Shown here piece by piece: positions 7,095 through 14,499 of a stretch of DNA of 16,535 nucleotides (within the stretch, counting starts at the first letter, position 1; every line of letters begins with the position of its first letter). Origin of the DNA: JAWOGN01 sp046496815 (GTDB lineage Bacteria; Desulfobacterota; DSM-4660; Desulfatiglandales; Desulfatiglandaceae). Where the stretch lies: the NCBI GenBank assembly GCA_046496815.1, contig JAWOGN010000208.1:1-16535 (forward strand). The letters are read 5' to 3'. The position numbers and the translations under genes are program-made. Below the pieces are notes generated by a model. It did no database searches, was not told the DNA's origin, and was given only the letters and a program-made list of their open reading frames with translations.

Positions 7095-7240
7095 GAGACT
7101 GTCCGAGAATGAGGAATTTTTTTCAAGATCAAGGAAGGCGAAAATTATAACCACAGGAATACATTTAAGTATTTCGAGGATTATAATTTGAACCTGACAC
7201 AGAGATTGGGGAAAATAGCCATTCTCGGACAGCCTCCTAG
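7091..7240. mobile_element. 150-bp palindromic MITE-like element
   Basis: The ends form a 21-bp terminal inverted repeat (7091-7111 with 7220-7240) matching at 20 of 21 positions; the core CTGTCCGAGAATG is perfect. The arms stay in exact register without gaps: AAATTATAA at 7142-7150 mirrors TTATAATTT at 7181-7189, and AATAC/GTATT face each other at the centre. The whole element could fold into one long imperfect hairpin. It encodes nothing. CTAG, or the inner TA, flanks both sides, compatible with duplication of a TA (IS630/Tc1-like) or CTAG (IS5-like) target. No parent transposase is in the window. It may also act as a transcription terminator for the traB-like gene. Confidence 0.7.
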
Positions 7241-7404
7241 ATGAACCTTGAAAATTTAGGATAATATGGCGCCTTCTCTCATTGACGCCGACATCGCTTC
7301 AAAGAAGTTTTTTTGAGGCTTTTATTTAGGCATTCAGTATGATAAAATTTTATGAGTTGTAAGTATTGGGAAGCGTGGGATTCCGTCAAACGAGGAGTCG
7401 GAAA

Positions 7405-8100
7405 ATGAAATGCCCAAAATGTAACTATATCAGTTTTGACTACAATCAGGTCTGCCCCAAATGTAACAAAAATATTTCTTCAGAACAGCAACGCATGAAC
7501 CTTCCCGACTACAAGCCTTCCCCTCCGTACCTGTTGGGGTCACTTCTCGGAGAAACGGGCCGATCGGAGGAGGCAATATTCAGTGAGGGTCGGAATTTTG
7601 ATTTCGGCCTCGAGCTCGAAGAATCGGATGTAACGATCGCGGCGGCTGATCTGACGGAGGAGGATCTTTCGAATAAGGCTGAAGAGGAGATTGAAACCCT
7701 GGAGCCCTTGTCCGGACTCGAATTTGAGGAGGACGGCGGAGAAAAAACCCGGGGACCGGAGAGCCTGTTGCAGCGGGACCCGGACCTGACGGTGGCACTG
7801 CCTGGAGACGACGAAGGAGAGGAACCGACTGTGAATCTGGACGATTTTTCCTACTCACATGACGGGCCTGATAAAGAAGCCATCATGGACGGCACGCTGG
7901 ATGAGGAGGAATTGGGTATCGATCTTGAGGATTTGGCGCTCGACGAGATCGCATCTTCAAACCGGGGACCGGAAAAGGCAGGCAACCTTGATGACGCTGA
8001 GAAAGTGACCCTGGTCATCGACACAAAGGGAGAGAAAAGCTCCAAAGGAATAGAAGAAACGGAATTAGAGCTGGAGTTGGAAAAAATCGACGATAAATGA
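7405..8100 (+). CDS. Zinc-ribbon protein with long acidic low-complexity tail
   Basis: 231 residues from ATG 7405, preceded by GAGGAG. A TTG at 7366 in the same frame would add 13 residues unlike the family and is not preferred. Residues 3-20 are a zinc ribbon, CPKC-x10-CPKC. The rest is rich in Glu, Asp and Leu with recurring short acidic blocks such as DEEELGIDLEDLALDE and ETELELELEKIDD, predicted to be disordered or weakly helical. No transmembrane segment is visible. Proteins of this design are common in deltaproteobacteria with unknown roles; the tail could be a protein-binding region. It ends 12 bp from the convergent FHA-GAF gene. Confidence 0.75.
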   Translation: MKCPKCNYISFDYNQVCPKCNKNISSEQQRMNLPDYKPSPPYLLGSLLGETGRSEEAIFSEGRNFDFGLELEESDVTIAAADLTEEDLSNKAEEEIETLEPLSGLEFEEDGGEKTRGPESLLQRDPDLTVALPGDDEGEEPTVNLDDFSYSHDGPDKEAIMDGTLDEEELGIDLEDLALDEIASSNRGPEKAGNLDDAEKVTLVIDTKGEKSSKGIEETELELELEKIDDK

Positions 8101-8112
8101 TGTTTTCAGATC

Positions 8113-9024
8113 TCAGCGGGAGACGGACTTTTCACACTTTGAGGCAAGCATTTCATTTTCAATGGCAACCGCCATGGGTCCGCTGAGGCTGTTGAGCAAC
8201 ATCAGATCCTCCTTTCGAAACCCGTAGGGCCTTTGAATTGAATCCACATAGATGGCCCCCCTCATTTCCGACTTACTGATTATGGGGACACACATGGCAG
8301 ACCTGATTTTCATGTCGTGCATGCTTTCCGAGAAATCATCGGGCGCTTCATAGTCCGTATTGGACATCCTCACCGCCTTGGCCGTCTCCAACACGCTGCC
8401 CACGATACTTCGGCTATACCGCACCGCTTCGTCCCATGGATCATTCCTCGATTTGGAAATGACTTCCTTGATGTCCCTCTTTTCAGTGTCATACAGCAGA
8501 ACAGCCGCCCGATCGATTCGAGGAAGGGCGTCCATGAGGTATTCAAGCGTTTTTTCCAGCATATCGTTCGAACTCAAAGATTGTCTCAGAAGCTCCGAAA
8601 CCTTCGAAATGAGCTCCAGGTTTTTGGGCGCCTGCCTCCTCCGATCAGAAGGCGGTTGCTCTGTCGTCCCGGCATCAAAGCCGAATTGAGGCGCCGGGAC
8701 ATCCTTGACGTCAAGCGGGGCTTTCGCAGAAACCTCAACCAATTTCAGGACGGTGGTTCCCATTGAGATCCGATCCCCTTCCCCGATCTCAAAGCCCTCA
8801 CCCGGTGTGATGAACTCGTTGTTGATCAGCGTGCCGTTGGTGCTTTTCAGGTCTTCAACAAACAACTTGTTTCCGATTGTGAAGATTTTCAATTGCTTCC
8901 TTGAAATCGTGCTGTCCTTAATCTGAATATCGTTTGTCGATGATCTTCCAATAAAGACGGTCCCGTTTCCGATTTCAAAGCTCAGATCTTTCGATGATCC
9001 TTCGACGGCAATGAGTTTGGGCAT
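8113..9024 (-). CDS. FHA-GAF domain signalling protein
   Basis: 303 residues with GGAGG before the ATG (minus strand). The N-terminal FHA domain (about 1-98) shows VFIGRSSTNDIQI, STISRKQ and LKSTNGTLIN, the phosphothreonine-binding loops. A Pro-rich linker (about 105-130) leads to a GAF domain (about 150-297; AAVLLYDTEKRD, MCVPIISKSEMRGAIYVDS, ENEMLASK), a small-molecule or redox sensing module. There is no output domain, so it probably works by binding a phosphorylated partner. The usual FHA SRxH has Gln44 in place of His. The cytoplasmic partner is unknown, and the convergent zinc-ribbon gene is only a positional hint. Confidence 0.9.
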   Translation of the reverse strand: MPKLIAVEGSSKDLSFEIGNGTVFIGRSSTNDIQIKDSTISRKQLKIFTIGNKLFVEDLKSTNGTLINNEFITPGEGFEIGEGDRISMGTTVLKLVEVSAKAPLDVKDVPAPQFGFDAGTTEQPPSDRRRQAPKNLELISKVSELLRQSLSSNDMLEKTLEYLMDALPRIDRAAVLLYDTEKRDIKEVISKSRNDPWDEAVRYSRSIVGSVLETAKAVRMSNTDYEAPDDFSESMHDMKIRSAMCVPIISKSEMRGAIYVDSIQRPYGFRKEDLMLLNSLSGPMAVAIENEMLASKCEKSVSR

Positions 9025-9413
9025 CAGAATCCCCTCCGACTTCGATTTGCGTTCAAAGCCTTGAACTCACCAAACTGATTCATGGTATGCGGGGTTATAT
9101 TATCATTGCGGTCATCAATTTCAACTTATTTTCAGGCTCCAATTTTCCGAAGACTTCGAGAAACCGAAGCCGGCGTCTTGCTAGAGATTTATGCATGACA
9201 AAGACCCCACCGACCGCCGGCCCATTCACGCCATCAAATCCCTTGACCGGTAATCGGGCTTCGTTGTAGTTTTGATTCTTAGATGACAATGACGCAAGGA
9301 TGGCTGCACGAGGAATACGATGCCCTGAGTGTCAATTCAGCGCGCTGTCTCGCGCGGAGGTCCAAGGGCATTTCGGTTTGGAGAAGGACCATGCAAAACA
9401 AGGGGGCTGCAAT
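9025..9413. other. Divergent intergenic region, 389 bp
   Basis: Apart from the possible minus-strand promoter, nothing firm is seen. A plus-strand frame is open from 9300 into the secreted-protein gene, and a 64-codon minus frame lies at 9095-9289. Neither has a ribosome site or family-like sequence that supports it. Confidence 0.5.
9094..9124 (-). promoter_or_regulatory. Possible promoter for the FHA-GAF gene
   Basis: Reading the minus strand, TTGAAA (complement of 9119-9124) is followed after about 16-18 nt by an AT-rich TAATATAA stretch (complement of 9094-9102). The start codon is about 70 bp downstream. The -10 register is ambiguous. Confidence 0.35.
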
Positions 9414-9929
9414 ATGACAAGCAGAAAGCATCTTATTTACCTAAAGATCACTGTATTTGCCTTTCTGGCACTCACGCCGCTGTCGGCGGCCGGATCTCAT
9501 TCCATACAACAGGAATCATTTCGGGGTCTCAACGGCGTTTTTGTTTCCGTAGAACGACTCGATCCGCTGATTGAACAACATGATCTGACCGCTGAACAAA
9601 TTCGGGCGGACGTCGCATCACAAATTCGCGTGGCCGGAATCAGAACACTCTCCAATAAGGAATGGTTCGATACCGAGGGAAGTCCCTACCTTTATGTGAA
9701 CGCCAATATTTTGAAGCTCCAAGAAACCGAGGAATACATTTACAGTGTCAGCATTTCCCTCAAACAGACCGTCTACCCGGTGAGAAATCCGATCGAGATA
9801 TCGGATGCTGCGACCTGGTCTACGGGGGGGATTATCGGAATAACCCCCAAGCTGACAACGATCCGGGATGCGATAACGGGCCAAGTCAAAGAGTTCATCC
9901 GGGTTTACTTTTCCGTGAATCCGAAATAA
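9414..9929 (+). CDS. Secreted protein of unknown function
   Basis: 171 residues from ATG 9414, with AGGGGG seven bases upstream. The first 26 residues form a classical signal peptide (positive MTSRKH, then hydrophobic LKITVFAFLALTPLSA, and A-x-A-like cleavage near SAAG). There is no lipobox Cys. The mature part, about 145 residues, alternates strands and helices (LNGVFVSVERLDP, LTAEQIRADVASQIRVAGI, YLYVNANILKLQE, YIYSVSISLKQTVYPVRNP) and contains no known catalytic motif. A start at 9300 would bury the signal peptide and is rejected. The lytic transglycosylase gene starts 30 bp later, so both may belong to an envelope-related operon. Confidence 0.75.
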   Translation: MTSRKHLIYLKITVFAFLALTPLSAAGSHSIQQESFRGLNGVFVSVERLDPLIEQHDLTAEQIRADVASQIRVAGIRTLSNKEWFDTEGSPYLYVNANILKLQETEEYIYSVSISLKQTVYPVRNPIEISDAATWSTGGIIGITPKLTTIRDAITGQVKEFIRVYFSVNPK

Positions 9930-9959
9930 AGACGAATGTCCCGCTGCAAAGGAAACGGC

Positions 9960-11078
9960 ATGAGAAGAACCAGGTTCTTTATATTTTTTGTTTCAGGGCT
10001 CTTGTTCGCCGCAACCGCACACGGCGCACCTTTCCAACCGCCAGGGTTTCCTTCTCTGACTTCATCAATCAGCGCCGTTAAATCCGCGGAATTTTGTGGT
10101 GAACGGGTGCCGTTGGAAATCGAAGATGTTCGGGAACGATTTGAAAAAGAGATTCTGCTTTCTTTATGGGACCGCCCCCAGGTAATCCTGTGGCTCAAGC
10201 GCTCGCGTCGATACCTTCCCCATATTGAAAAAATGTTGAAGCAAAGCGGTCTGCCGGATGACCTGAAATTTGTAGCCATTGCGGAAAGTGCGCTTCGGCG
10301 CCACGCAGGCTCAGCGAAAGGGGCAATCGGTTTTTGGCAGTTTCTGCCGGATACCGGTCGGAAGTACGGACTTGTCATCAACGAGCGAGTCGATGAGCGC
10401 CGCAGTATTTTCGCCTCGACTCAGGCGGCTATCGCCTTTTTCAAAGATCTTCACGAGAAATTTCGCTCCTGGAGCCTTGCGGTTGCTGCGTACAATATGG
10501 GCGAAGAAGGCCTGATGGCGGAGATCCTCGAGCAAAAAACCAGCGACTATTATCACCTCTACCTGCCGCTCGAAACCCAGCGTTTCGTCTTCCGGATTCT
10601 ATCGGTGAAGCTCATTTTATCCGATCCTGAGAAATATGGGTTTGAACTCGGTGAGGCGGATTTCTATTCCCCGCTTGCTTTTGATGAGGTTCGGTTCGAC
10701 TGCTTTGAGGAAATACCGATTCGGATCGTCGCTGAGGCTGCAAACACCGGGTTTAAAGTGATAAAGGATCTAAATCCCGAAATTCGCGGGCACCATCTGC
10801 CTGCGGGGAATCACACCCTCCGCATTCCCGAAGGCGCTTCATCGGGATTTCGAGAGCGATATCGAACACTTGAGAAAGCATTTTTGGCGGCCCGAAAAGA
10901 GAGAATCTATATTGTTAAAAAAGGCGACAACCTGTCATCGATTGCCGACAGATTCAACGTGCCCATTGCCTCGCTCATGATATGGAACCGTCTCGATTTA
11001 ACCCGCCCCATCCACCCGGGGGATCGCCTGACCATTCATCCGCGGGATGAAATCGCCGATGAAAATAGAAAACCCTGA
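9960..11078 (+). CDS. MltD-like lytic transglycosylase with C-terminal LysM domain
   Basis: 372 residues from ATG 9960, preceded by AAGGAAA; ATG 9936 in the same frame lacks a ribosome site and would extend the signal peptide. Residues 1-23 are a signal peptide (MRRTRFFIFFVSGLLFAATAHGA). The SLT (GH23-type) domain at about 80-210 has FVAIAESALRRHAGSAKGAIGFWQF with catalytic Glu109, followed by VAAYNMGEEG. One LysM repeat is at 316-361 (YIVKKGDNLSSIADRF, IHPGDRLTIHP). It cleaves peptidoglycan glycan strands in the periplasm to form 1,6-anhydromuropeptides. E. coli MltD has two LysM domains and a lipid anchor. This one has a single LysM and no lipobox, so it is probably soluble and bound to the wall through LysM. 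Confidence 0.9.
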   Translation: MRRTRFFIFFVSGLLFAATAHGAPFQPPGFPSLTSSISAVKSAEFCGERVPLEIEDVRERFEKEILLSLWDRPQVILWLKRSRRYLPHIEKMLKQSGLPDDLKFVAIAESALRRHAGSAKGAIGFWQFLPDTGRKYGLVINERVDERRSIFASTQAAIAFFKDLHEKFRSWSLAVAAYNMGEEGLMAEILEQKTSDYYHLYLPLETQRFVFRILSVKLILSDPEKYGFELGEADFYSPLAFDEVRFDCFEEIPIRIVAEAANTGFKVIKDLNPEIRGHHLPAGNHTLRIPEGASSGFRERYRTLEKAFLAARKERIYIVKKGDNLSSIADRFNVPIASLMIWNRLDLTRPIHPGDRLTIHPRDEIADENRKP

Positions 11079-11254
11079 GCCTCCGGTCCCCCCCCCGCTT
11101 CGATATCTCGCATCTCTTGCGTGAGCGCGTTACCGACCCGTTCCTCGCAGGTTGGGCTATTCTTCACAGGGTGCTTCTTATCCGCCCGGTCGAGCGGCAA
11201 TAAGGTTTTGCTGATCTCATTCCGTGTGATGACACTTTGATTTTCCTTGCCTAC

Positions 11255-11272
11255 ATACCGGCTTTCTGGTAT
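11255..11272 (+). terminator. Weak hairpin downstream of the transglycosylase
   Basis: ATACCGG (11255-11261) pairs with CTGGTAT (11266-11272), a 7-bp stem with one G-U and a CTTT loop, followed by TTAAT. This might be a weak terminator 177 bp after the gene. There is no real T-run, so confidence is low. Confidence 0.25.
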
Positions 11273-11286
11273 TTAATCGCCGACTC

Positions 11287-11331
11287 ATGAAATCATCGAT
11301 CATCTTACTGCTGCTTCTGTGCGGGCATTGA
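11287..11331 (+). other. Possible 14-residue Leu-rich leader peptide
   Basis: ATG 11287 to TGA 11329-11331 encodes MKSSIILLLLLCGH, in the same frame as the ureohydrolase that starts 37 nt later. No clear Shine-Dalgarno precedes it. It resembles either a leader peptide with five consecutive Leu codons or the stub of a decayed signal-peptide gene. Neither is supported strongly. Confidence 0.2.
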
Positions 11332-11367
11332 AAGGCAGGAGTCACCCTTCTTGAGAACTCTCTACGC

Positions 11368-12273
11368 ATGAACTTTCAAAGACTATCACCAAAGCAGCCA
11401 CCCGGGACAGTCACGGTGGTCGGTGTGCCCTCGGATGAAAATTCATCCTTCATGCGAGGACCGGCATCGGCACCCACCCGCATTCGAGAAGTTTTGACGG
11501 CAGGTTCCTCCAATATGAGTGCTGAGGACGGGACGGACCTCAGCGCAGAACCCCTTTTCGTTGATCTGGGCGATCTTGAACTCGCCGGGGGGGCAGCTGC
11601 TTTCCGGCAAATAGAGGATGCCATTGCCGAATTACTCGATTGCGGTGCCTACGTTCTGTCACTCGGGGGAGACCACGCGGTCACATACCCGATTCTGAGG
11701 GCCTACGGGAAAAAATACACACACCTCAATATCCTACATCTTGATGCCCACCCCGACCTCTATGAAAAGTTCGAGGGGAATCCTTTTTCCAATGCCTGCC
11801 CGTTCGCCAGGATCATGGAAGAGAAGCTTGCAGTTCGCTTGGTGCAGATCGGAATTCGGACCATGAATCCGCATCAACGAATGCAGGTAAAAAAATACGG
11901 TGTTGAAGTCACGAACATGGCAGAATGGGGCCCTGATTTAACATTGGATTTCAAAGGGCCTGTTTATCTTTCACTCGACATGGACGTCCTCGACCCCGCC
12001 TTTGCGCCCGGCGTGTCACATCACGAACCGGGTGGGTTGTCGACACGCGATGTCATAAGACTGATCCAGGGTCTGCACGCGCCGTTGGTGGGCGCGGATA
12101 TTGTTGAGTTCAACCCCCAACGGGATCCACTGGGGATCACCGCAATGGCGGCGGCCAAATTACTTAAGGAAATTGCCGCTCGTATGCTTCAGAGCACGGA
12201 ACAGGCGCCTTCCTCGAATCGTTCTGTCGGTGAGGCAACCGAATCAACGCACCGAAGTGAGCTTACCAATTGA
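11368..12273 (+). CDS. Ureohydrolase of the arginase/agmatinase family
   Basis: 301 residues. The binuclear manganese site is present: GGDH (His103), DAHPD (Asp126, His128, Asp130) and DMDVLDPAFAPG (Asp204, Asp206). The late motif GADIVEFNPQRD is also present. The overall sequence, especially DAHPDLY, CPFARIMEE and VSHHEPGGLS, resembles the plant-type arginase clade more than agmatinase SpeB. It would hydrolyse a guanidino group to an amine and urea. At residue 142 (NPFSNACPFARI) it has Asn where relatives usually have the catalytic-shuttle His, which may lower or change activity. Substrate not assigned. The start has only a weak GAGAA ribosome site. The DDAH-like gene follows 66 bp downstream. 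Confidence 0.87.
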   Translation: MNFQRLSPKQPPGTVTVVGVPSDENSSFMRGPASAPTRIREVLTAGSSNMSAEDGTDLSAEPLFVDLGDLELAGGAAAFRQIEDAIAELLDCGAYVLSLGGDHAVTYPILRAYGKKYTHLNILHLDAHPDLYEKFEGNPFSNACPFARIMEEKLAVRLVQIGIRTMNPHQRMQVKKYGVEVTNMAEWGPDLTLDFKGPVYLSLDMDVLDPAFAPGVSHHEPGGLSTRDVIRLIQGLHAPLVGADIVEFNPQRDPLGITAMAAAKLLKEIAARMLQSTEQAPSSNRSVGEATESTHRSELTN

Positions 12274-12339
12274 TGGACGACTGACTTCATCTCCTGCCAC
12301 CTGTGGGCCGGGGGATCTTGCTGACACAAAGCATTGACC

Positions 12340-13236
12340 ATGAGACAAACGGCACAAAAAACCGGTACACTCGGCCAATCGGACGTGAGCCCCGTGAAGC
12401 GCCTTCTTCTCAAGCATCCAAGAGATGCTTTTGAAAGCGAGGCGGCCATCGATCGACAGTGGCGGAAGCTCAACTATCTGGGGCGACCCGATTTCTCGCG
12501 AGCCATGGATGAGTATGACCGCTGGGTCGAGCTTCTCGAGGGATTCGACATTGAGCTTCATTTCCTTCCCGGGCGAAAAGACGTGGGCCTCGATTCCCTC
12601 TACACGCGGGATGCTTCCATCGTATGCAACAAGGGCATCATTCTCTGCAATATGGGGAAGGTCGAACGACGGAATGAACCAAGCGCTCAGGAAGCGGCAT
12701 TTCGGGCGTTGGGCGTCCCGATCCGTGGGGCCGTTACGGGATCCGGGCGGGTCGAAGGCGGCGATGTCGCCTGGCTCGATGAACATACGCCGGCCATTGC
12801 TCGCGGATACCGAACCAACGACGAAGGGATTCGCCAGGTGAGGGAATTAATGGGCGACTGCATCGATGAAATGATTATCGTTCCTTTGCCGCACTGGCGG
12901 GGCCCCAATGATGTCTTCCATCTCATGTCGTTCTTGAGCCCCATCGACACAGACCTTGCCCTGGTTTACTCGCCGCTCTTGCCCGTGCCGTTTCGGGAGA
13001 CCTTGCTGTCCCGTTCCATTACGCTCGTCGAAGTTCCGGATTCCGAATTCGATACCTTGGGTTGCAATGTCCTTGCGGTAGCGCCTCGTCGGTGCATCAT
13101 GCCGGCAGGAAACCCGCGAACGCGGGCGAGGCTGGAAAAGGCCGAGGTCGAGGTGTCCGAGTTTGAAGGAAAGGAAATCAGCATCAAAGGCGGTGGCGGG
13201 CCTACCTGTCTCAGTCGACCGTTCCTGCGAGGATAG
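12340..13236 (+). CDS. DDAH/amidinotransferase-fold guanidine hydrolase
   Basis: 298 residues from ATG 12340; a TTG two codons earlier is possible. The pentein (GME) fold is indicated by the ordered catalytic residues: SLYTRDASIV (Asp91), GRVEGGDVAWL (Glu139), DVFHLMSFLSPID (His194) and KGGGGPTCLSRP (nucleophile Cys290). Family members hydrolyse methylarginine to citrulline plus methylamine, or arginine to citrulline plus ammonia, or transfer amidino groups. Sequence favours a hydrolase over a transferase, but does not fix the substrate. It is cytoplasmic and about 50-100 residues shorter than typical arginine deiminases. With the ureohydrolase next to it, the pair covers both hydrolytic routes for guanidino compounds. 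Confidence 0.85.
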   Translation: MRQTAQKTGTLGQSDVSPVKRLLLKHPRDAFESEAAIDRQWRKLNYLGRPDFSRAMDEYDRWVELLEGFDIELHFLPGRKDVGLDSLYTRDASIVCNKGIILCNMGKVERRNEPSAQEAAFRALGVPIRGAVTGSGRVEGGDVAWLDEHTPAIARGYRTNDEGIRQVRELMGDCIDEMIIVPLPHWRGPNDVFHLMSFLSPIDTDLALVYSPLLPVPFRETLLSRSITLVEVPDSEFDTLGCNVLAVAPRRCIMPAGNPRTRARLEKAEVEVSEFEGKEISIKGGGGPTCLSRPFLRG

Positions 13237-13356
13237 TGGAAAACTGAAGTCACCCCGGTGAAATCCCTTATGAATACGGGGGATCTTCGACCGGAATCCC
13301 GTGGTTTCGCCGTGACCGATTGAGATGCTGCAATAAAACTATTTTGAACAAACTTA

Positions 13357-13384
13357 TTGACATTCTTTCCGATTCCTTTATAAA
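13357..13384 (+). promoter_or_regulatory. Strong sigma70-like promoter for the amino-acid ABC operon
   Basis: TTGACA (13357-13362), a 16-bp spacer and TATAAA (13379-13384, 5 of 6 consensus). Transcription would start near 13391, leaving an unusually long 5' leader of about 220 nt before the binding-protein ATG at 13611. Confidence 0.7.
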
Positions 13385-13392
13385 CTCGATTA

Positions 13393-13415
13393 CCATGCTG
13401 GAAAAAGAGCCATGG
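13393..13415 (+). other. Hairpin at the predicted 5' end of the ABC transcript
   Basis: CCATG plus CT (13393-13399) pairs with AG plus CATGG (13408-13415) with a single bulged C and a GGAAAAAG loop. It starts within a few bases of the predicted transcription start, where a stem can protect mRNA from decay. Confidence 0.4.
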
Positions 13416-13513
13416 CGCTTCATTATTTGGTAAACTTTCCGGAAATACTCAAAAAAACGGTGGTTCTTGTGGGGAGAAAATGAGTTTTTCCGCGTTTGTT
13501 CAAATAAGAAGAG

Positions 13514-13524
13514 AAAGGAGGTGA
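13514..13524 (+). promoter_or_regulatory. Orphan, near-perfect Shine-Dalgarno in the leader
   Basis: AAAGGAGGTGA matches the 16S 3' end almost perfectly but is followed by no ATG, GTG or TTG at normal spacing; only ATA 13527 is well placed. The frame continues without stop into the binding protein, yet the added residues would block its signal peptide. A standby ribosome site or a non-AUG leader is possible. Confidence 0.4.
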
Positions 13525-13549
13525 CAATAAAAAAATTATCTCCGGGTGA

Positions 13550-13565
13550 GCGGCAACACTGCCGC
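13550..13565 (+). other. Leader hairpin before the binding-protein gene
   Basis: GCGGCA (13550-13555) and TGCCGC (13560-13565) form a perfect 6-bp GC-rich stem with an ACAC loop, 45 nt before the ATG, followed by AACACTTTTGCCTGTTTTT. It might pause or attenuate transcription, but the T-rich run is interrupted. Confidence 0.45.
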
Positions 13566-13610
13566 AACACTTTTGCCTGTTTTTCATCTAAAAAAGGAGG
13601 AACGCTCAAA

Positions 13611-14456
13611 ATGAAAAAGCTATTGTTCGTACTCTTGACCGTAGTGTTTGTGGGGACCTTTACCTTCGGCGCCGCAATGGCGTTCTCGACGGAAGATCTC
13701 GCCAAGGCATCCGCCCTTGAAGAAATCCTGAAACGCGGAGAACTTCGGGTCGGCATGGAAGCCGGGTATCAGCCCTTTGAAATGCAGGACGAAAAAGGCA
13801 ACATCGTCGGCTTTGATGTGGATATGGCCTATGAAATGGGAAAAGCCATTTTTGGTGACGGCGGAGAGAAGAAAGTCAAGATCATCAACACGGCCTGGGA
13901 AGGAATCATCCCGGCCCTGATGACGCGAAAATTTGATATCATCATGTCGGGGATGACCATTCTCCAGAGCCGGAACCTGAAAGTGACCTTCTGTGAACCT
14001 TATTATTACATCGGCCAATGCTTGCTCATCAACAAGAAGGACATAGACAAATACAAAAGCTACAAAGACCTCAACAAAGAAGGGGTAATCATCACCAGCA
14101 AGCTGGGCGTGACAGGCGCCTTCACCGCTGAAAGACTGATGCCCAAGGCGACCCGCCGGCTGTTTAAGACAGAGGCGGAGGGCGCGCTCCAGGTGGCCAA
14201 CGGCCTCGCGGACGCCTATATTTATGATGAACCTCAGGTCCGTGTCTTTGCCGCCATGTACAAAGACAAAACCGTAGGACTTTTCGATCCCATCGGTTAT
14301 GAGCCCCTGGCATGGGCAATCCGCAAGGGAGACCCCGACTTCCTCAACTGGCTCAATAATTTTCTCAGGCAAACTCGCGGCGACGGTCGCTGGGACCAAC
14401 TGAAACAGAAATGGTTTGTCGACTATATAGAGGAGTTGGCCAAGAAACAGCAGTAG
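13611..14456 (+). CDS. Amino-acid ABC transporter, periplasmic binding protein
   Basis: 281 residues from ATG 13611 with AAGGAGG ten bases before it. Residues 1-24 are a signal peptide (MKKLLFVLLTVVFVGTFTFGAAMA). The rest is the bacterial extracellular solute-binding family 3 fold: LKRGELRVGMEAGYQPFEMQDEKGNIVGFDVDMA, WEGIIPALMTRKFDIIMSGMTI, then an Arg (SRN, the usual carboxylate-binding Arg), and GLADAYIYDEPQV, where an Asp of the type that binds the amino group is placed. It should capture a polar amino acid in the periplasm and hand it to the permease and ATPase encoded next. The ligand (glutamine, glutamate, arginine or similar) cannot be fixed from sequence. Confidence 0.93.
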   Translation: MKKLLFVLLTVVFVGTFTFGAAMAFSTEDLAKASALEEILKRGELRVGMEAGYQPFEMQDEKGNIVGFDVDMAYEMGKAIFGDGGEKKVKIINTAWEGIIPALMTRKFDIIMSGMTILQSRNLKVTFCEPYYYIGQCLLINKKDIDKYKSYKDLNKEGVIITSKLGVTGAFTAERLMPKATRRLFKTEAEGALQVANGLADAYIYDEPQVRVFAAMYKDKTVGLFDPIGYEPLAWAIRKGDPDFLNWLNNFLRQTRGDGRWDQLKQKWFVDYIEELAKKQQ

Positions 14457-14499
14457 TGTCTGAATGAAAACTTTTCGGTCGGGCACGAAATAAAAACGA

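Larger units (their letters stand above)
13237..13610 (+). other. Intergenic region and long leader of the ABC operon, 374 bp
   Basis: The first part (13237-13356) holds a small GC hairpin, TCACC/GGTGA (13245-13256 area), that could end the DDAH-like transcript, but no T-run follows. The second part holds the promoter, a 5'-terminal hairpin, an orphan Shine-Dalgarno and a second hairpin, given as separate entries. No gene is supported. Confidence 0.6.

Noticed and set aside
9095..9289. 64-codon minus frame in the divergent spacer
   Set aside because: No ribosome site and no family-like features, and it overlaps the probable promoter region of the FHA-GAF gene.
11088..11096. C9 homopolymer after the transglycosylase gene as a phase-variation tract
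   Set aside because: It lies outside coding sequence and outside any recognisable promoter, so no switching effect can be argued.
11329..11331. TGA considered as a further Sec codon joining the 14-residue frame to the ureohydrolase
   Set aside because: The joined product would add a hydrophobic leader that ureohydrolases do not have, and the downstream sequence shows no convincing SECIS hairpin at the right distance.
13391..13610. Guanidine (ykkC-type) riboswitch in the ABC leader, suggested by the neighbouring guanidino hydrolases
   Set aside because: The paired ACGR-loop hairpins of the guanidine-II class are absent (the loop seen is ACAC), and I could not trace the other guanidine riboswitch cores.
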